DNA of 64,000 nt from G965220305 sp965220305 (GCA_965220305.1 OZ244817.1:1240001-1304000), one strand, 5' to 3'. Shown: positions 24,772 through 34,196, counted from the stretch's first letter. Made by a program: numbers and translations. Notes: generated by a model not told the origin, from the letters alone.

Positions 24772-26910
24772 ATGAAGGCCGTAATTGGGCTCTTGCTTTT
24801 GCTGACCGTCACCCTGTTGTCGGCATGCAGCAACGAACCGACGCCGGAACCCACGGCGACGCCACCGACGGAAACGCCGGTGCTCGCGACGGACGTCAGC
24901 GCCCCCGAACCGACGCCGTCGCCCGCGCCAACAGCGACGGCCACGCCAGAACCCACCCAAATCCCTCCCCCCGCATTCTCACTTGACGTGACCTCGGAAA
25001 CGACTTGGGGGGAAGTGATTGATGCCTTAGCCCCCCAGGAACAGGACTGCATCCACGACAATACCAACGGGGTAACGCTGGTCGAGTTGTCGTACCTTAC
25101 GGTGATGACCGACTCTCACTTGGTCGAGGAATGGAGGCCCTCTCTCATATACTGCCTGGCCCCGGACACCGCCCGCGCCCTGTTGCTTTCGTCCATGCTC
25201 ATATTCCTGGAGCCTGTGCTCACGGAGAGCGGGTTCACCCGTACCGAGGACCACGAACCATGTCTCCGAGAGGCGGTGTCGGATGTGGATGTTGGGAAGA
25301 TATGGATCGCTAAGGACGACGAGGCGGAACAGGAGGTACACATCCGCATAATAACCTGCTTCCCGGAGTTTATAGCAGCATCCATTGTGGAAAGTTTGGA
25401 AATGGGAGTGGATTTGAGTGAGGAAGAACGCGGCTGTGTCCAGGAATGGAGCGAACGGGTTGATTGGGAGGCCGTGGGGGAGTCTCAGGGCTACGATGGG
25501 GCCGCGTTTATGGCTATCCTGCCCGGACTGGCGGACTGTTCGCCCGACCTCGTCCTCAATTTGGTCTTGCAAGAAAGCGGGACCGGGTTCATGTTAAGTG
25601 ACCTGAGCGATGAGGAATTGGGCTGCCTGCGCGAGTGGGTGACCACGCTCGATTGGGCGAGCATCCCCGCAGGGGGCGAAGAAGGCATGGCCGCGCTCGC
25701 TAGTGCCAACAATCTGTTCCTGTGCGTGCCCCTGGTAGACTTGCCGACGCCGGAGCCTCCGCCGATCCATACCAACGAGTCCCTGATCTGGCATTTCCCC
25801 ACGGAAGGCTGGAGTGTCAGCGCGCCTACGGTGGTCGACGGCGTCGTTTACTTCGGACCGGTTGACCACCACGTCTATGCCTTGGACGCGGCGGCGGGGG
25901 ACCTGCTTTGGAGCTTCGAGACCGGCGACGCCGTCTGGCCAACCCCAACCGTGGCGGGAGACGTCGTCTACGTGGGGTCAGATGACGATTACGTGTACGC
26001 CCTCAACCGGGAGACGGGGGAACCCTTGTGGAAGTACGACACCGGTGATTGGATCGAATACTCTCCCCGCGTCAGCAACGGAATCGTCTACATACTGTCC
26101 GAGCCATACGAGGAACGGGAGTTCCAGGCCCTCGACGGGACCACCGGGGATTTGTTGTGGGCGGCGGAGATGCCTTACGCCAAGCTGCCCCCGGTGGTTA
26201 TCGGGGGCAGCGTCTACGTCTTGAGTAGCGGAAAGTTGGCCGACGAATTCCAAGCCCTCGATGCCTCGTCCGGGGAACAATTGTGGGTCTTGAACATCGA
26301 GGGTGTGGAATACCAACCGGTCGTGACCGGCGGTACTGTTTACTTCACGGGTTGGGACACGGCCTACGCGGTGGAGGAGGCGACCGGGGAACTTCTGTGG
26401 AGCTACGACGCCAAGAGGGGACCAACGAACTCTTCCGTTGTGGTCGAAGACGGCGTTTGCTACTTCGCGCCCGATGGATACATCTACGCTCTGGACGCAA
26501 CGACAGGGGAGGTGCTTTGGTCCTACTCGGACGACTACCTGATTCCCATGACACCGACGGTCGCGGAGGGCTTGGTGTACGTAGGCACCTACCCGCTCCC
26601 CCGGGCCGGGCAGTTCCACGCTCTCGATGCCGCTACAGGCGAGACCGTTTGGAGTCGGGGTCCATTGAGTGATTACCTGCAGTCGCTGGCGGTGGTTGAT
26701 GGTGTCCTATATGCCGAGGGCCAGAACGGTCTCTTGCGGGCACTTGAGGCGTCGTCGGGCGAGAAAGACCTTTGGGAGGTCCATAATGAGGGCTACCTCG
26801 TCGACGGCTCGTACACCGTCGCCGATGGTGTGGTTTACGTTGGTTCTGTGGGAGGATCCGGTTCTTCGGGTGGCGTGTACGCCTTCACCGCTCCGTTGGC
26901 TGGTGATTGA
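24772..26910 (+). CDS. lipoprotein with PQQ-type beta-propeller
   Basis: A 712-residue secreted lipoprotein. The signal MKAVIGLLLLLTVTLLSAC ends at a lipobox with Cys19. A Thr/Pro-rich linker to about residue 65 follows, then a domain of about 270 residues with repeated Cys-containing helices (for example EERGCVQEWSERVDW and DEELGCLREWVTTLDW, two copies of one motif). From about residue 340 come seven or more PQQ-like blades of the form VVDGVVYFG...VYALDAATGELLWS. Such propellers bind partners or quinone cofactors. ATG at 24772 has AGGAG upstream; the open frame reaches back into the transposase remnant by chance. It lies inside the insertion that splits the urease genes. Confidence 0.85.
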   Translation: MKAVIGLLLLLTVTLLSACSNEPTPEPTATPPTETPVLATDVSAPEPTPSPAPTATATPEPTQIPPPAFSLDVTSETTWGEVIDALAPQEQDCIHDNTNGVTLVELSYLTVMTDSHLVEEWRPSLIYCLAPDTARALLLSSMLIFLEPVLTESGFTRTEDHEPCLREAVSDVDVGKIWIAKDDEAEQEVHIRIITCFPEFIAASIVESLEMGVDLSEEERGCVQEWSERVDWEAVGESQGYDGAAFMAILPGLADCSPDLVLNLVLQESGTGFMLSDLSDEELGCLREWVTTLDWASIPAGGEEGMAALASANNLFLCVPLVDLPTPEPPPIHTNESLIWHFPTEGWSVSAPTVVDGVVYFGPVDHHVYALDAAAGDLLWSFETGDAVWPTPTVAGDVVYVGSDDDYVYALNRETGEPLWKYDTGDWIEYSPRVSNGIVYILSEPYEEREFQALDGTTGDLLWAAEMPYAKLPPVVIGGSVYVLSSGKLADEFQALDASSGEQLWVLNIEGVEYQPVVTGGTVYFTGWDTAYAVEEATGELLWSYDAKRGPTNSSVVVEDGVCYFAPDGYIYALDATTGEVLWSYSDDYLIPMTPTVAEGLVYVGTYPLPRAGQFHALDAATGETVWSRGPLSDYLQSLAVVDGVLYAEGQNGLLRALEASSGEKDLWEVHNEGYLVDGSYTVADGVVYVGSVGGSGSSGGVYAFTAPLAGD

Positions 26911-26964
26911 TGTACCAGTGGAACGGCGGCATCGACCCTTGGGATGTCCTCCTGGCCCTGTTCC

Positions 26965-27113
26965 TAAACTAAAGCCAAGTGAAATGCGCAGATGGCGGAC
27001 GCCGACTGGACATCACGGACCATCTTCGATATACGGTTGAAAGAGCTTCGCCGGGACACCCTCACGTATTTTCACCATTCCACAAATGTAGATTCCACCT
27101 TGGCTTTAGTTTA
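26965..27113. repeat. 149-bp TA-bounded segment with both inverted ends
   Basis: TAAACTAAAGCCAAGTGAAA (26965-26984) repeats the left end of the large insertion (24130) with one base lost, and the right end is shared at 27096-27113. It could be a MITE of the same family, or the trace of a second insertion. It contains no gene. Confidence 0.7.
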
Positions 27114-27158
27114 GTATTTGACAAGCGGCGTAGCGCCATTGACCCGAGAGTACGTAGC

Positions 27159-27566
27159 ATGAGCGGACAAACCGGCCCCTACCTGCTGGCCGACGGGCCC
27201 ATCGAGATTAACCCTGGACGCCCCACCCTCACCCTGGACGTTTGGAACACCGGGGATAGGGCAATTCAAGTCGGTTCTCACTTTCACTTCTTTGAAGTAA
27301 ACCGGGCGTTGCGCTTCGACCGTGAGGCGTCCTTCGGGATGCGGTTAAACATTCCCGCCGGCGCCGCCGTCCGTTTCGAGCCCGGAGACCGGAAGGAAGT
27401 CACCCTGGTAGCTATTGGAGGCACCCGCCGGGTCTCCGGTCTCAACGGTTTAACCAGCGGCAGCCTGGACAGCGCGGTGGTACGGGCCAAAGCGTTGGCG
27501 GAGTTGGCCCAGCGGGACTTTGCCGATCAGCTACGGGCCGACGGCCAGTCAACCGGGGAGGGATAG
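27159..27566 (+). CDS. ureB: urease beta subunit
   Basis: A 135-residue UreB: an N-terminal GPYLLADGPIEINPGRP, VGSHFHFFEVNRAL near residue 42, and GMRLNIPAGAAVRFEPGD near 66, all conserved. It has a C-terminal extension (to SLDSAVVRAKALAELAQRDF...) somewhat longer than the usual 100-110 residues. ATG at 27159 is chosen because everything upstream is insertion sequence and the remnant of the ureA-ureB spacer. No strong ribosome binding site is visible, only cgagag; coupling with ureA may have been lost after the insertion. Confidence 0.94.
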   Translation: MSGQTGPYLLADGPIEINPGRPTLTLDVWNTGDRAIQVGSHFHFFEVNRALRFDREASFGMRLNIPAGAAVRFEPGDRKEVTLVAIGGTRRVSGLNGLTSGSLDSAVVRAKALAELAQRDFADQLRADGQSTGEG

Positions 27567-27567
27567 C

Positions 27568-29286
27568 ATGTCCGAAATCAGCCGCCAGCAGTACGTGGAG
27601 CTGTATGGCCCCACCACCGGAGACCGTTTCCGACTGGCGGACACGGCCTTGGTCTGCGAGGTGGAACGGGACCTGCTCACCTATGGCGACGAACTGGTCT
27701 TCGGGGGAGGCAAGACCGCCCGCGACGGCATGGGGCAATCACCTTCGGCAACCAACCGCAACGGGGCGCTGGACCTGGTAATAACCAACGCCATCGTCAT
27801 GGACCCGCTGCTGGGCATTGTCAAAGCCGACATCGGCGTCAAGGACGGCCACATCGTTGGCATCGGCAAGTCGGGCAACCCCGGCGTGATGGACGGCGTG
27901 GACCCGGCCCTGGTTGTTGGTCCCGGCACTGAGGTCATCGCTGGGGAACACCTGGTTGCCACTCCGGGCGGCATCGACGCTCACATCCACATGATTGCTC
28001 CCCAGCAGGTCTACCATGCCCTCTCCAACGGTATTACCACCATGATTGGCGGCGGGACCGGCCCGGCGGACGGCACCCGGGCAACCACCTGCACCCCCGG
28101 CCCCTGGAATATCCATCGAATGCTGGAAGCCGCCGAGGCGCTGCCCGTCAACTGGGGGCTGCTGGGCAAGGGCAACGCCAGCGATCCGGCCCCCCTGGTA
28201 GAGCAGCTTGAGGCCGGCGCCAGCGGGCTGAAACTGCACGAAGACTGGGGCACCACCCCCGCAGCCATAGATTGTTGTCTGAGCGTAGCCGACGCCTACG
28301 ACGTGCCGGTGGCAATTCACACCGACACCCTCAACGAAGCTGGATTCGTCGAAGACACCATCGCCGCCATCGACGGTCGGGCGATTCACACCTACCACAC
28401 CGAGGGAGCAGGCGGCGGCCACGCCCCGGACATCATCCGAATTGCCGCCGAGTTGAACGTGCTGCCCTCTTCCACCAATCCTACCCGCCCCTACACCGTC
28501 AACACCCTGGCCGAGCACATGGACATGCTGATGGTCTGCCACCACCTGAATCCCGGTGTGCCGGAAGACGTGGCCTTTGCCGAGAGCCGCATCCGTCCGG
28601 AGACCATGGCCGCCGAAGACGTGCTCCACGACAAGGGTGTCCTGAGCATGTACGCCTCCGACTCCCAGGCCATGGGGCGAGTGGGCGAGAATTTCACCCG
28701 GCTCTTTCAGACCGCCGATAAGATGCGGCAGATGAAGGGCAAACTGCCGGAAGACTCGCCGAACAACGACAACTTCCGGGTACTACGTTACCTGGCCAAG
28801 CTGACCATCAATCCGGCCATCACCCACGGCATATCCCACCTGGTCGGCTCCCTGGCCCCGGGGAAGCTGGCGGACATAGTTCTCTGGCCCATCGGCAGCT
28901 TCGGGGCCAAGCCCAAGATGATAATCAAGGGGGGCATGGTTTCCTGGGCTCTGATGGGAGACCCCAACGGTTCCATTCCCACTGCCGAGCCTTCCTTCTA
29001 CCGGCCCATGTTTGCCGCCATGGGACCGGCCATAGCCCGCACCTGCTTGACCTTCGTCTCCCGCAGTTCCTACGAACTGGGAGTACACCAGAAGCTGGGG
29101 TTAACCCGCCGGGTGGAGCCCGTGAGCGGCTGCCGGGCCATCACCAAGCGTCAGATGGTGCGGAACGACGCCATGCCCAACATCGAGGTAGACCCAGAGA
29201 CCTACCAGGTGAGGGTCGATGGGGAGCTGGCCACGGTGCCCCCGGCGGAACGTCTGAGCCTGGCCCAACTGTTCTTTCTGGTCTAG
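27568..29286 (+). CDS. ureC: urease alpha subunit (catalytic)
   Basis: A 572-residue UreC, the dinuclear nickel hydrolase that splits urea to ammonia and carbamate. Visible ligands: HxH at about residues 137-139 in GGIDAHIHM, the carbamylated Lys near 222 in SGLKLHEDWG, His in AIHTDTLNEAGF near 250 and in HTYHTEGAGGGHAPD near 275, and the flap CHHLNPGVPEDVAFAESRIR region near 320 (key HH and R). YASDSQAMGRVGE near 362 supplies the last Asp ligand. Starts one base after ureB ends; GGGGAGGG lies upstream. Confidence 0.97.
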   Translation: MSEISRQQYVELYGPTTGDRFRLADTALVCEVERDLLTYGDELVFGGGKTARDGMGQSPSATNRNGALDLVITNAIVMDPLLGIVKADIGVKDGHIVGIGKSGNPGVMDGVDPALVVGPGTEVIAGEHLVATPGGIDAHIHMIAPQQVYHALSNGITTMIGGGTGPADGTRATTCTPGPWNIHRMLEAAEALPVNWGLLGKGNASDPAPLVEQLEAGASGLKLHEDWGTTPAAIDCCLSVADAYDVPVAIHTDTLNEAGFVEDTIAAIDGRAIHTYHTEGAGGGHAPDIIRIAAELNVLPSSTNPTRPYTVNTLAEHMDMLMVCHHLNPGVPEDVAFAESRIRPETMAAEDVLHDKGVLSMYASDSQAMGRVGENFTRLFQTADKMRQMKGKLPEDSPNNDNFRVLRYLAKLTINPAITHGISHLVGSLAPGKLADIVLWPIGSFGAKPKMIIKGGMVSWALMGDPNGSIPTAEPSFYRPMFAAMGPAIARTCLTFVSRSSYELGVHQKLGLTRRVEPVSGCRAITKRQMVRNDAMPNIEVDPETYQVRVDGELATVPPAERLSLAQLFFLV

Positions 29287-29297
29287 CCGAGCGCCGA

Positions 29298-30062
29298 ATG
29301 ACCACATCGGGCGCTGGCCTTCGCGGATTTATGTATGCCCTACAGTTGGCCGACTCCTTCTTCCCCACCGGGATGTACGCTCACTCCCACGGCCTGGAAG
29401 GCATGGTGTCCCGGCGGTGGGTTCAAACAGCCTCGGACGTGCGGGAGCTTCTCAGAAACCAACTGGCCTGGGCCTTAATTCCCGCCGACGGCGTGGCCCT
29501 GGTGAACGCTCATTCCGTCTCCAGCCAAGGCGATCTGGCCGCCCTGATGGAGATTGACCGGATGCTCCATGCTACCAAATTGGCGCCGGAGTTGCGGGCA
29601 GCCTCTCGGCAGGCCGGTCGCCGAATCTTGCAGGAGACTCAGGCCATTCTGTCTGAATCAACAGTAGACACATCCGAAAGCCAGCGGGCCCATTCAGGCC
29701 CGGGCCTCGCTTCGACAGACTTTTATGACCGCTATTGGGAGCAAGTGGACGGCGGAGAGACGCCCGGCACCGGGGCCGTAGCCCTGGGGGCAACGGCAAG
29801 TGTCCTGGGCATCCCGAAAGAGTCCGCCCTGTTGATGTTCTGCCATAGCCACGCTGTAAGCGTGCTGGGCGCGGCCATGCGGCTGTTGCCCATGACCCAC
29901 AGCCAGGCGCAGCAGGTCTTACATTCCCTGCATGAAACGATAATTGACCTGGGGAAGGAAGCTATGCAACGCCCCTGGCAGGAAATGGCTGCCTTCACCC
30001 CGGCGCTGGATCTGGCCTCCATCCTGCACGAGACTGACGATCTGCGCCTGTTTGCCAGCTAG
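29298..30062 (+). CDS. ureF: urease accessory protein UreF
   Basis: A 254-residue all-helical UreF, which acts in the UreD-UreF-UreG complex as the activator of nickel insertion. Family features: the N-terminal LQLADSFFPTGMYAHSHGLE (residues 16-35), and a central helix with VALGATASVLGI near 165. A low-complexity insert around residues 115-135 (SESTVDTSESQRAHSGPG) is less conserved. No ureE gene lies between ureC and ureF, the place it often takes. Confidence 0.92.
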   Translation: MTTSGAGLRGFMYALQLADSFFPTGMYAHSHGLEGMVSRRWVQTASDVRELLRNQLAWALIPADGVALVNAHSVSSQGDLAALMEIDRMLHATKLAPELRAASRQAGRRILQETQAILSESTVDTSESQRAHSGPGLASTDFYDRYWEQVDGGETPGTGAVALGATASVLGIPKESALLMFCHSHAVSVLGAAMRLLPMTHSQAQQVLHSLHETIIDLGKEAMQRPWQEMAAFTPALDLASILHETDDLRLFAS

Positions 30063-30084
30063 CCTAAAAAGAAGGAGACGCACT

Positions 30085-30708
30085 TTGGAACCGAGAATAC
30101 CGAGGATAGGCGTGGGCGGCCCGGTTGGTTCGGGCAAAACTTCCCTGATTGAAGCGATGGTGCCGCGTCTGCTGGCCCGGGGGCTGCTGCCCCTGGTAAT
30201 CACCAACGACATTTACACCAGGGAGGACGCCGAACACGCCACCAGGACCCTGAAGGGCGTGATGGATACGGGGCGAATTCGGGGCGTCGCCACCGGGGCC
30301 TGTCCCCACACCGCCGTCCGCGAGGACCCCAGCCTCAACTTGCTGGCGGTGGAAGAGCTAACGCGGGCCTACCCGGACTCGGACATCATCCTCATCGAGA
30401 GCGGTGGGGACAACCTGACCCTCACTTTCAGCCCCGCCCTGGCCGATTACCAGATTTACGTCATCGACGTAGCCGCCGGCGACAAGATTCCCCGCAAGCG
30501 CGGCCAGGGCATTACCCAGAGCAATCTTCTGGTCATCAACAAAACTGACCTGGCCCCCTACGTCAACGCCGACCTGGAAGTTATGCGCCAGGACGCCGGC
30601 CTGGTCCGCGAAAACCGGGCTTTCCTGTTCACCAATTGCCGTACCGGAGAGGGCCTGGACCAAGTGATGGACCACCTGCTTGAGGCCGTGGGTGCCAGCC
30701 CTGCATAG
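30085..30708 (+). CDS. ureG: urease accessory GTPase
   Basis: A 207-residue SIMIBI-class GTPase that delivers nickel. GGPVGSGKTSL at about residues 11-21 is the P-loop; NDIYTREDAE near 42, GVATGACPHTAVRED near 72 (the Cys-Pro-His nickel-binding motif), IESGGDNLT near 108 and the NKTD guanine motif near 153 are all present. Start is a TTG at 30085, seven bases after GAAGGAG; it matches the usual N-terminus and no ATG lies nearby. Confidence 0.95.
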   Translation: MEPRIPRIGVGGPVGSGKTSLIEAMVPRLLARGLLPLVITNDIYTREDAEHATRTLKGVMDTGRIRGVATGACPHTAVREDPSLNLLAVEELTRAYPDSDIILIESGGDNLTLTFSPALADYQIYVIDVAAGDKIPRKRGQGITQSNLLVINKTDLAPYVNADLEVMRQDAGLVRENRAFLFTNCRTGEGLDQVMDHLLEAVGASPA

Positions 30709-31588
30709 CGTCGAGCCAGCCCCCGTATCCCACCAGGGCAGGGCGGACCTGACCCTGGCGGTGCGCCAGGGCCGCAGCAGGCTGACCCGCTGCCAAACCA
30801 GACCTCCGATGGTGGTGCAACGCGCCCTATACCCCGACGAGGGCCTGCCCGATATGGCCTTCGTGTACCTGGCCAACCCCTGCGGCGGACTGTTCCAGGG
30901 CGACCAAATCGACGTGTCGGTTCACGTTACTTCGGGTGCCAAAGCCCACGTAACCACGCAGAACGCCACCAAAGTCTACTCGATGCCCGACGGCTTTGCC
31001 GAACAGAATATCTCCCTCACAGTGGCCGCAGGGGGATGCCTGGAATACATGCCCGATCCAGTCATACCCTTCAAAGGGGGCCGCCTGAAGCAAGAGACCA
31101 CCATTGTGGTCGAACCAGGCGGAACGTTGTTCTACTGGGAAATAATTACCCCGGGTCGGCTCGCCATGGGGGAAGCCTTCGATTACACCCGCTTGACCAG
31201 CCGGCTAACGGTCCAGGGACCAAAGGGATACCCGAGCTATCACGAAGCCTATTCCCTGGCTCCGGCAGACCAAAACCCGCTGGGCCTCGGAGTTTTGGGC
31301 CTAGAGTCCGCCGGTCCAGCCCCTTTGCCCACATCCAAGACCTTTGGGTCTATGCTAATATTGGCAGACGCGCCGGACATTGGCCCCCTTCTGAACGGGC
31401 TGGGCGAGGAAATTAGGCGCTGGGATGACGTTAAGGGCGGAGTCGCCACGTTACCCGGCGGCGATGGGCTGGCGGTCAGAGTCATAGGGGACGAAACGCC
31501 TTCGGTCCAAGCGGCCCTGATTAGCAGTTGGTCCATCGCCAGAAAGCGGATTCTGGGCAAGGACGTACCTCCCCTTAGGAAGTATTAG
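30680..31588 (+). CDS. ureD: urease accessory protein UreD (UreH)
   Basis: A protein of up to 302 residues matching UreD, scaffold of the urease activation complex. FVYLANPCGGLFQGDQ near residue 63, HVTTQNATKVYSMPDG near 90 and YMPDPVIPFKGG near 124 are the family's conserved blocks. The first codon is either TTG at 30680 or GTG at 30692; both overlap the end of ureG. Ends the urease block. The order C-F-G-D without E is one of the known arrangements. Confidence 0.92.
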   Translation: MRPWVPALHSVEPAPVSHQGRADLTLAVRQGRSRLTRCQTRPPMVVQRALYPDEGLPDMAFVYLANPCGGLFQGDQIDVSVHVTSGAKAHVTTQNATKVYSMPDGFAEQNISLTVAAGGCLEYMPDPVIPFKGGRLKQETTIVVEPGGTLFYWEIITPGRLAMGEAFDYTRLTSRLTVQGPKGYPSYHEAYSLAPADQNPLGLGVLGLESAGPAPLPTSKTFGSMLILADAPDIGPLLNGLGEEIRRWDDVKGGVATLPGGDGLAVRVIGDETPSVQAALISSWSIARKRILGKDVPPLRKY

Positions 31589-31747
31589 AGGGACCGGAGG
31601 GACTTTCCTTGGTGACGACCGTCAACCCTTTAACCCGCAGCTTCAACGCCGGTACAGGGCGATGCCGGACTTGAAGACTGTCGGACTATCCAGGCAACCG
31701 GCGGCACTTATTCCATAGACGAGAACGCTCATAGATAAGGACTTTTT

Positions 31748-32878
31748 ATGCCTGACCTTGTTACTAGCAACGATTCCAGCCCCCGTAATCAGCAACTGCC
31801 ATCGATGGGTACGGCGGGGGACTTCGCCGAACTGACCCGGATTATCCAAGAAAAGGGCCTGCTGGAAAAGCGGCTAGGTTACTATACCTTCAAAGTCCTC
31901 TCCACGCTGGCCCTGCTGGCCCTGAGCATTACCTTTCTGCTGGTCGTGGAGAATTTCTGGTTGCAGTTGGTGAACGCCGCATTTCTGGCCTTCGTGTTCG
32001 GCCAGATAGGGTACGTGGGCCACGATGCCGGGCACCTGGGGGTATGCCGCTCGGTGAGGGGGAACCGAATAATCGGATACTGCGTCAACTTTCTCATCAG
32101 CCTGAGCCAGTTCTGGTGGATTACCCAGCACAATCAGCACCACCGCACACCCAATGACCTGGAGGAGGACCCCCACACTCTGATACCACTGCTGGCCTTT
32201 TCGGAAGAGAGCGCCCAGCTCAAGCGGGGCATTCTCCGGCTGCTGGTGGGGTACCAGGCCTTCTATTTCGTACCCCTGCTGTTGCTTGAGGGCCTGGGCA
32301 TCCGGGTCGCCGGCATCCAGTTCCTGATTGGCACCCGGAAGACCAAGTACATCGTGCCGGAAGCAGGGTTGATGGCCCTGCACTTCGTCGTATACTTTGG
32401 ACTGCTCTTCTACGCGCTTAGCCCCTGGCAGGTACTGGCCTTCGCCGTTATCCACCAAGGACTTTTTGGCCTGTACTACGGGTTGATTTTCGCCCCCAAC
32501 CACAAGGGAATGCTGCTCCTGGACAAGAACAATCCCCTGGACTTTGTTCGCACCCAAGTGCTCACCACGCGCAATGTTAAACCCAACATGCTGGTGGACC
32601 TGATGTACGGCGGGCTTAACTACCAGATAGAGCACCACCTGTTCACCATGATGCCCCGGAAGAGCCTGGGCAAGGCGAGGCCCATCATCAAAGAATACTG
32701 CCGGCAGCGGGGCATCGCTTACTACGAGACCGGCACTCTGCGGTCGTACCGGGAAATCCTGGGCTACATGCACCAGGTGGGGGCCAGCCTCCGGGCCGGA
32801 CCGCCTCCGGAACAGCGTTTGACGGGCAGATACTCACCCAAGGTTGAAGCCAGCGGCGGTGCGGGCGCTAGCAGCTAG
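31748..32878 (+). CDS. membrane fatty acid desaturase
   Basis: A 376-residue di-iron acyl-lipid desaturase. The three histidine boxes are HDAGH near residue 92, HNQHH near 129 and QIEHH near 294; the Gln in the last box is typical of front-end and linoleoyl-type desaturases. Four to six membrane segments surround them, and no cytochrome b5 domain is fused. It would introduce a double bond into membrane acyl chains with electrons from ferredoxin or a similar donor. Single gene with a short leader; regulation is not visible. Confidence 0.9.
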   Translation: MPDLVTSNDSSPRNQQLPSMGTAGDFAELTRIIQEKGLLEKRLGYYTFKVLSTLALLALSITFLLVVENFWLQLVNAAFLAFVFGQIGYVGHDAGHLGVCRSVRGNRIIGYCVNFLISLSQFWWITQHNQHHRTPNDLEEDPHTLIPLLAFSEESAQLKRGILRLLVGYQAFYFVPLLLLEGLGIRVAGIQFLIGTRKTKYIVPEAGLMALHFVVYFGLLFYALSPWQVLAFAVIHQGLFGLYYGLIFAPNHKGMLLLDKNNPLDFVRTQVLTTRNVKPNMLVDLMYGGLNYQIEHHLFTMMPRKSLGKARPIIKEYCRQRGIAYYETGTLRSYREILGYMHQVGASLRAGPPPEQRLTGRYSPKVEASGGAGASS

Positions 32879-32887
32879 CTCCGGTCG

Positions 32888-34093
32888 CTAGATGACCCTG
32901 GCGGCGCGCAGAACGCCCAGTTCCTCCAGGGAAAGGCCCAACTGACCGCTGTAGACCTCGACGTTATGCTCCCCCAGGCGGGGGGCCGGGTACCGGGTTT
33001 CCATGGGATTGACGCCGTCGATGAGGAAACCCGGCCCGGGGTATTTCAACTCTCCCACCTCGGGATGGTCCATCTCCACAAAGTACCCCCGTTCCTCCAA
33101 GTGCGGCGATTCGACCACCTGCTGTGGGCTTTGGACCAGACCTACCACCAGTCCTCGCACCATGGTTTCCTGCATCAAGTCCAGGTTGTTCCACTGGGCC
33201 AACTTGGGGGCCACCAGTTCGTAAAGCTCCTCCCAATTCTCCATGCGGCCCCGGCGGGAGGCGAACTTGGGGTCCTGCAACCCCGGTTCTTCCAGGAACT
33301 CCGCCCAGGCTTCCATGGGCCTGCCCCCGGTGCCTGCCGTGGTAAGGGTTACTTCCCCGTCCTTGGTGGGGATGTGCATACCGTCCATGACGTTCCCGTC
33401 GCTGCCCCCCCGTTTGGGAGACCGCCCGGTGAAGCTGTAGGGATGCAGCAGGCCCGAGGGGGTGCTGACAGCGGCTTCCATGGTGGACAGGTCGATGTGC
33501 TGGCCTTCCTCAGTTTCCTGACGCTGGAAGAGGGCCATCATAATGGCGATGGCGCCGTTGCGGGCCACGGTTATCTCCATCTGCTCCAGGGCCGTGCCCA
33601 TGGGGGGCAGATGGGCCGAGCCGGTTACGGCGTAAAGATAGCCGCCGGTGGCCTGGGCTACCAGGTCGTTGCCCTGGTAATCCCGGTAGGGGCCTTCCTG
33701 CCCGAAGTAGGTGATGGAAACCAGGACCAGGCCGGGGTTGGCCGCCTTGAGCGCGGAGTACCCAACTCCGAGTTGGTCCAAATGGCCCGGCGGGTAGCTC
33801 TCAATGACCACATCGACGTTGGCCGCTAGGCGAAGCAGCAGGTCCCGGCCCGCCTGCTGTTCCAGGTCCAAGGTTATACTCCGCTTGTTGGTATTAAAGG
33901 CCAGAAACAGAGTACCTCGGTCCGGGTGGGGCTCACCACCAACGAAGGGCGGCTCATGCCGGGCCTGGTCCCCCCAACCGGGAGGCTCCACCTTCAGGGT
34001 ATCAGCCCCCTGGTCGGCCACCAGCTTGGCGCAATATGCGCCCGAGCGATTGTTGGTCAATTCCAACACTTTTATATCATCTAGTATTCCCAC
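32888..34093 (-). CDS. CaiB/BaiF family CoA-transferase
   Basis: A 401-residue family III CoA-transferase. MGILDDIKVLELTNNRSGAYCAKL opens it in the usual way, then ADQGADTLKVEPPGWGD near residue 27 and GQHIDLSTMEAAV near 205. The catalytic Asp expected near residue 170 lies in the region around YRDYQGNDLVAQATGG. Enzymes of this family move CoA between acids; substrate unknown. A second member lies just upstream on the same strand; the two are only moderately alike and could form a heteromer or serve separate acids. Confidence 0.9.
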   Translation of the reverse strand: MGILDDIKVLELTNNRSGAYCAKLVADQGADTLKVEPPGWGDQARHEPPFVGGEPHPDRGTLFLAFNTNKRSITLDLEQQAGRDLLLRLAANVDVVIESYPPGHLDQLGVGYSALKAANPGLVLVSITYFGQEGPYRDYQGNDLVAQATGGYLYAVTGSAHLPPMGTALEQMEITVARNGAIAIMMALFQRQETEEGQHIDLSTMEAAVSTPSGLLHPYSFTGRSPKRGGSDGNVMDGMHIPTKDGEVTLTTAGTGGRPMEAWAEFLEEPGLQDPKFASRRGRMENWEELYELVAPKLAQWNNLDLMQETMVRGLVVGLVQSPQQVVESPHLEERGYFVEMDHPEVGELKYPGPGFLIDGVNPMETRYPAPRLGEHNVEVYSGQLGLSLEELGVLRAARVI

Positions 34094-34196
34094 CTTGGGT
34101 GCCTCCCTTGCCTACTTCAACAGGTCGTGGCTTTCAGTGATTCGGTCATCCCCATTCCTGGAGTCGTTCCGCGGGTCGAAGAGGACTTCGGCCTAA

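Larger units (their letters stand above)
24130..27113. mobile_element. IS630/Tc1-like insertion between ureA and ureB
   Basis: Bounded by TA and inverted ends: TA (24130-24131) then aaccaaagccaaggtg (24132-24147); caccttggctttagtt (27096-27111) then TA (27112-27113). IS630-family elements duplicate TA. Inside are a decayed transposase (24222-24700), a lipoprotein gene (24772-26910) and a further left-type end at 26965. Taking it out joins ureA directly to the ureB leader and leaves a TAG stop for ureA. Confidence 0.8.

Noticed and set aside
24517..26910. 797-codon frame read as one protein
   Set aside because: It fuses a transposase remnant to the lipoprotein by chance. The signal peptide and ribosome binding site place the true start at 24772.
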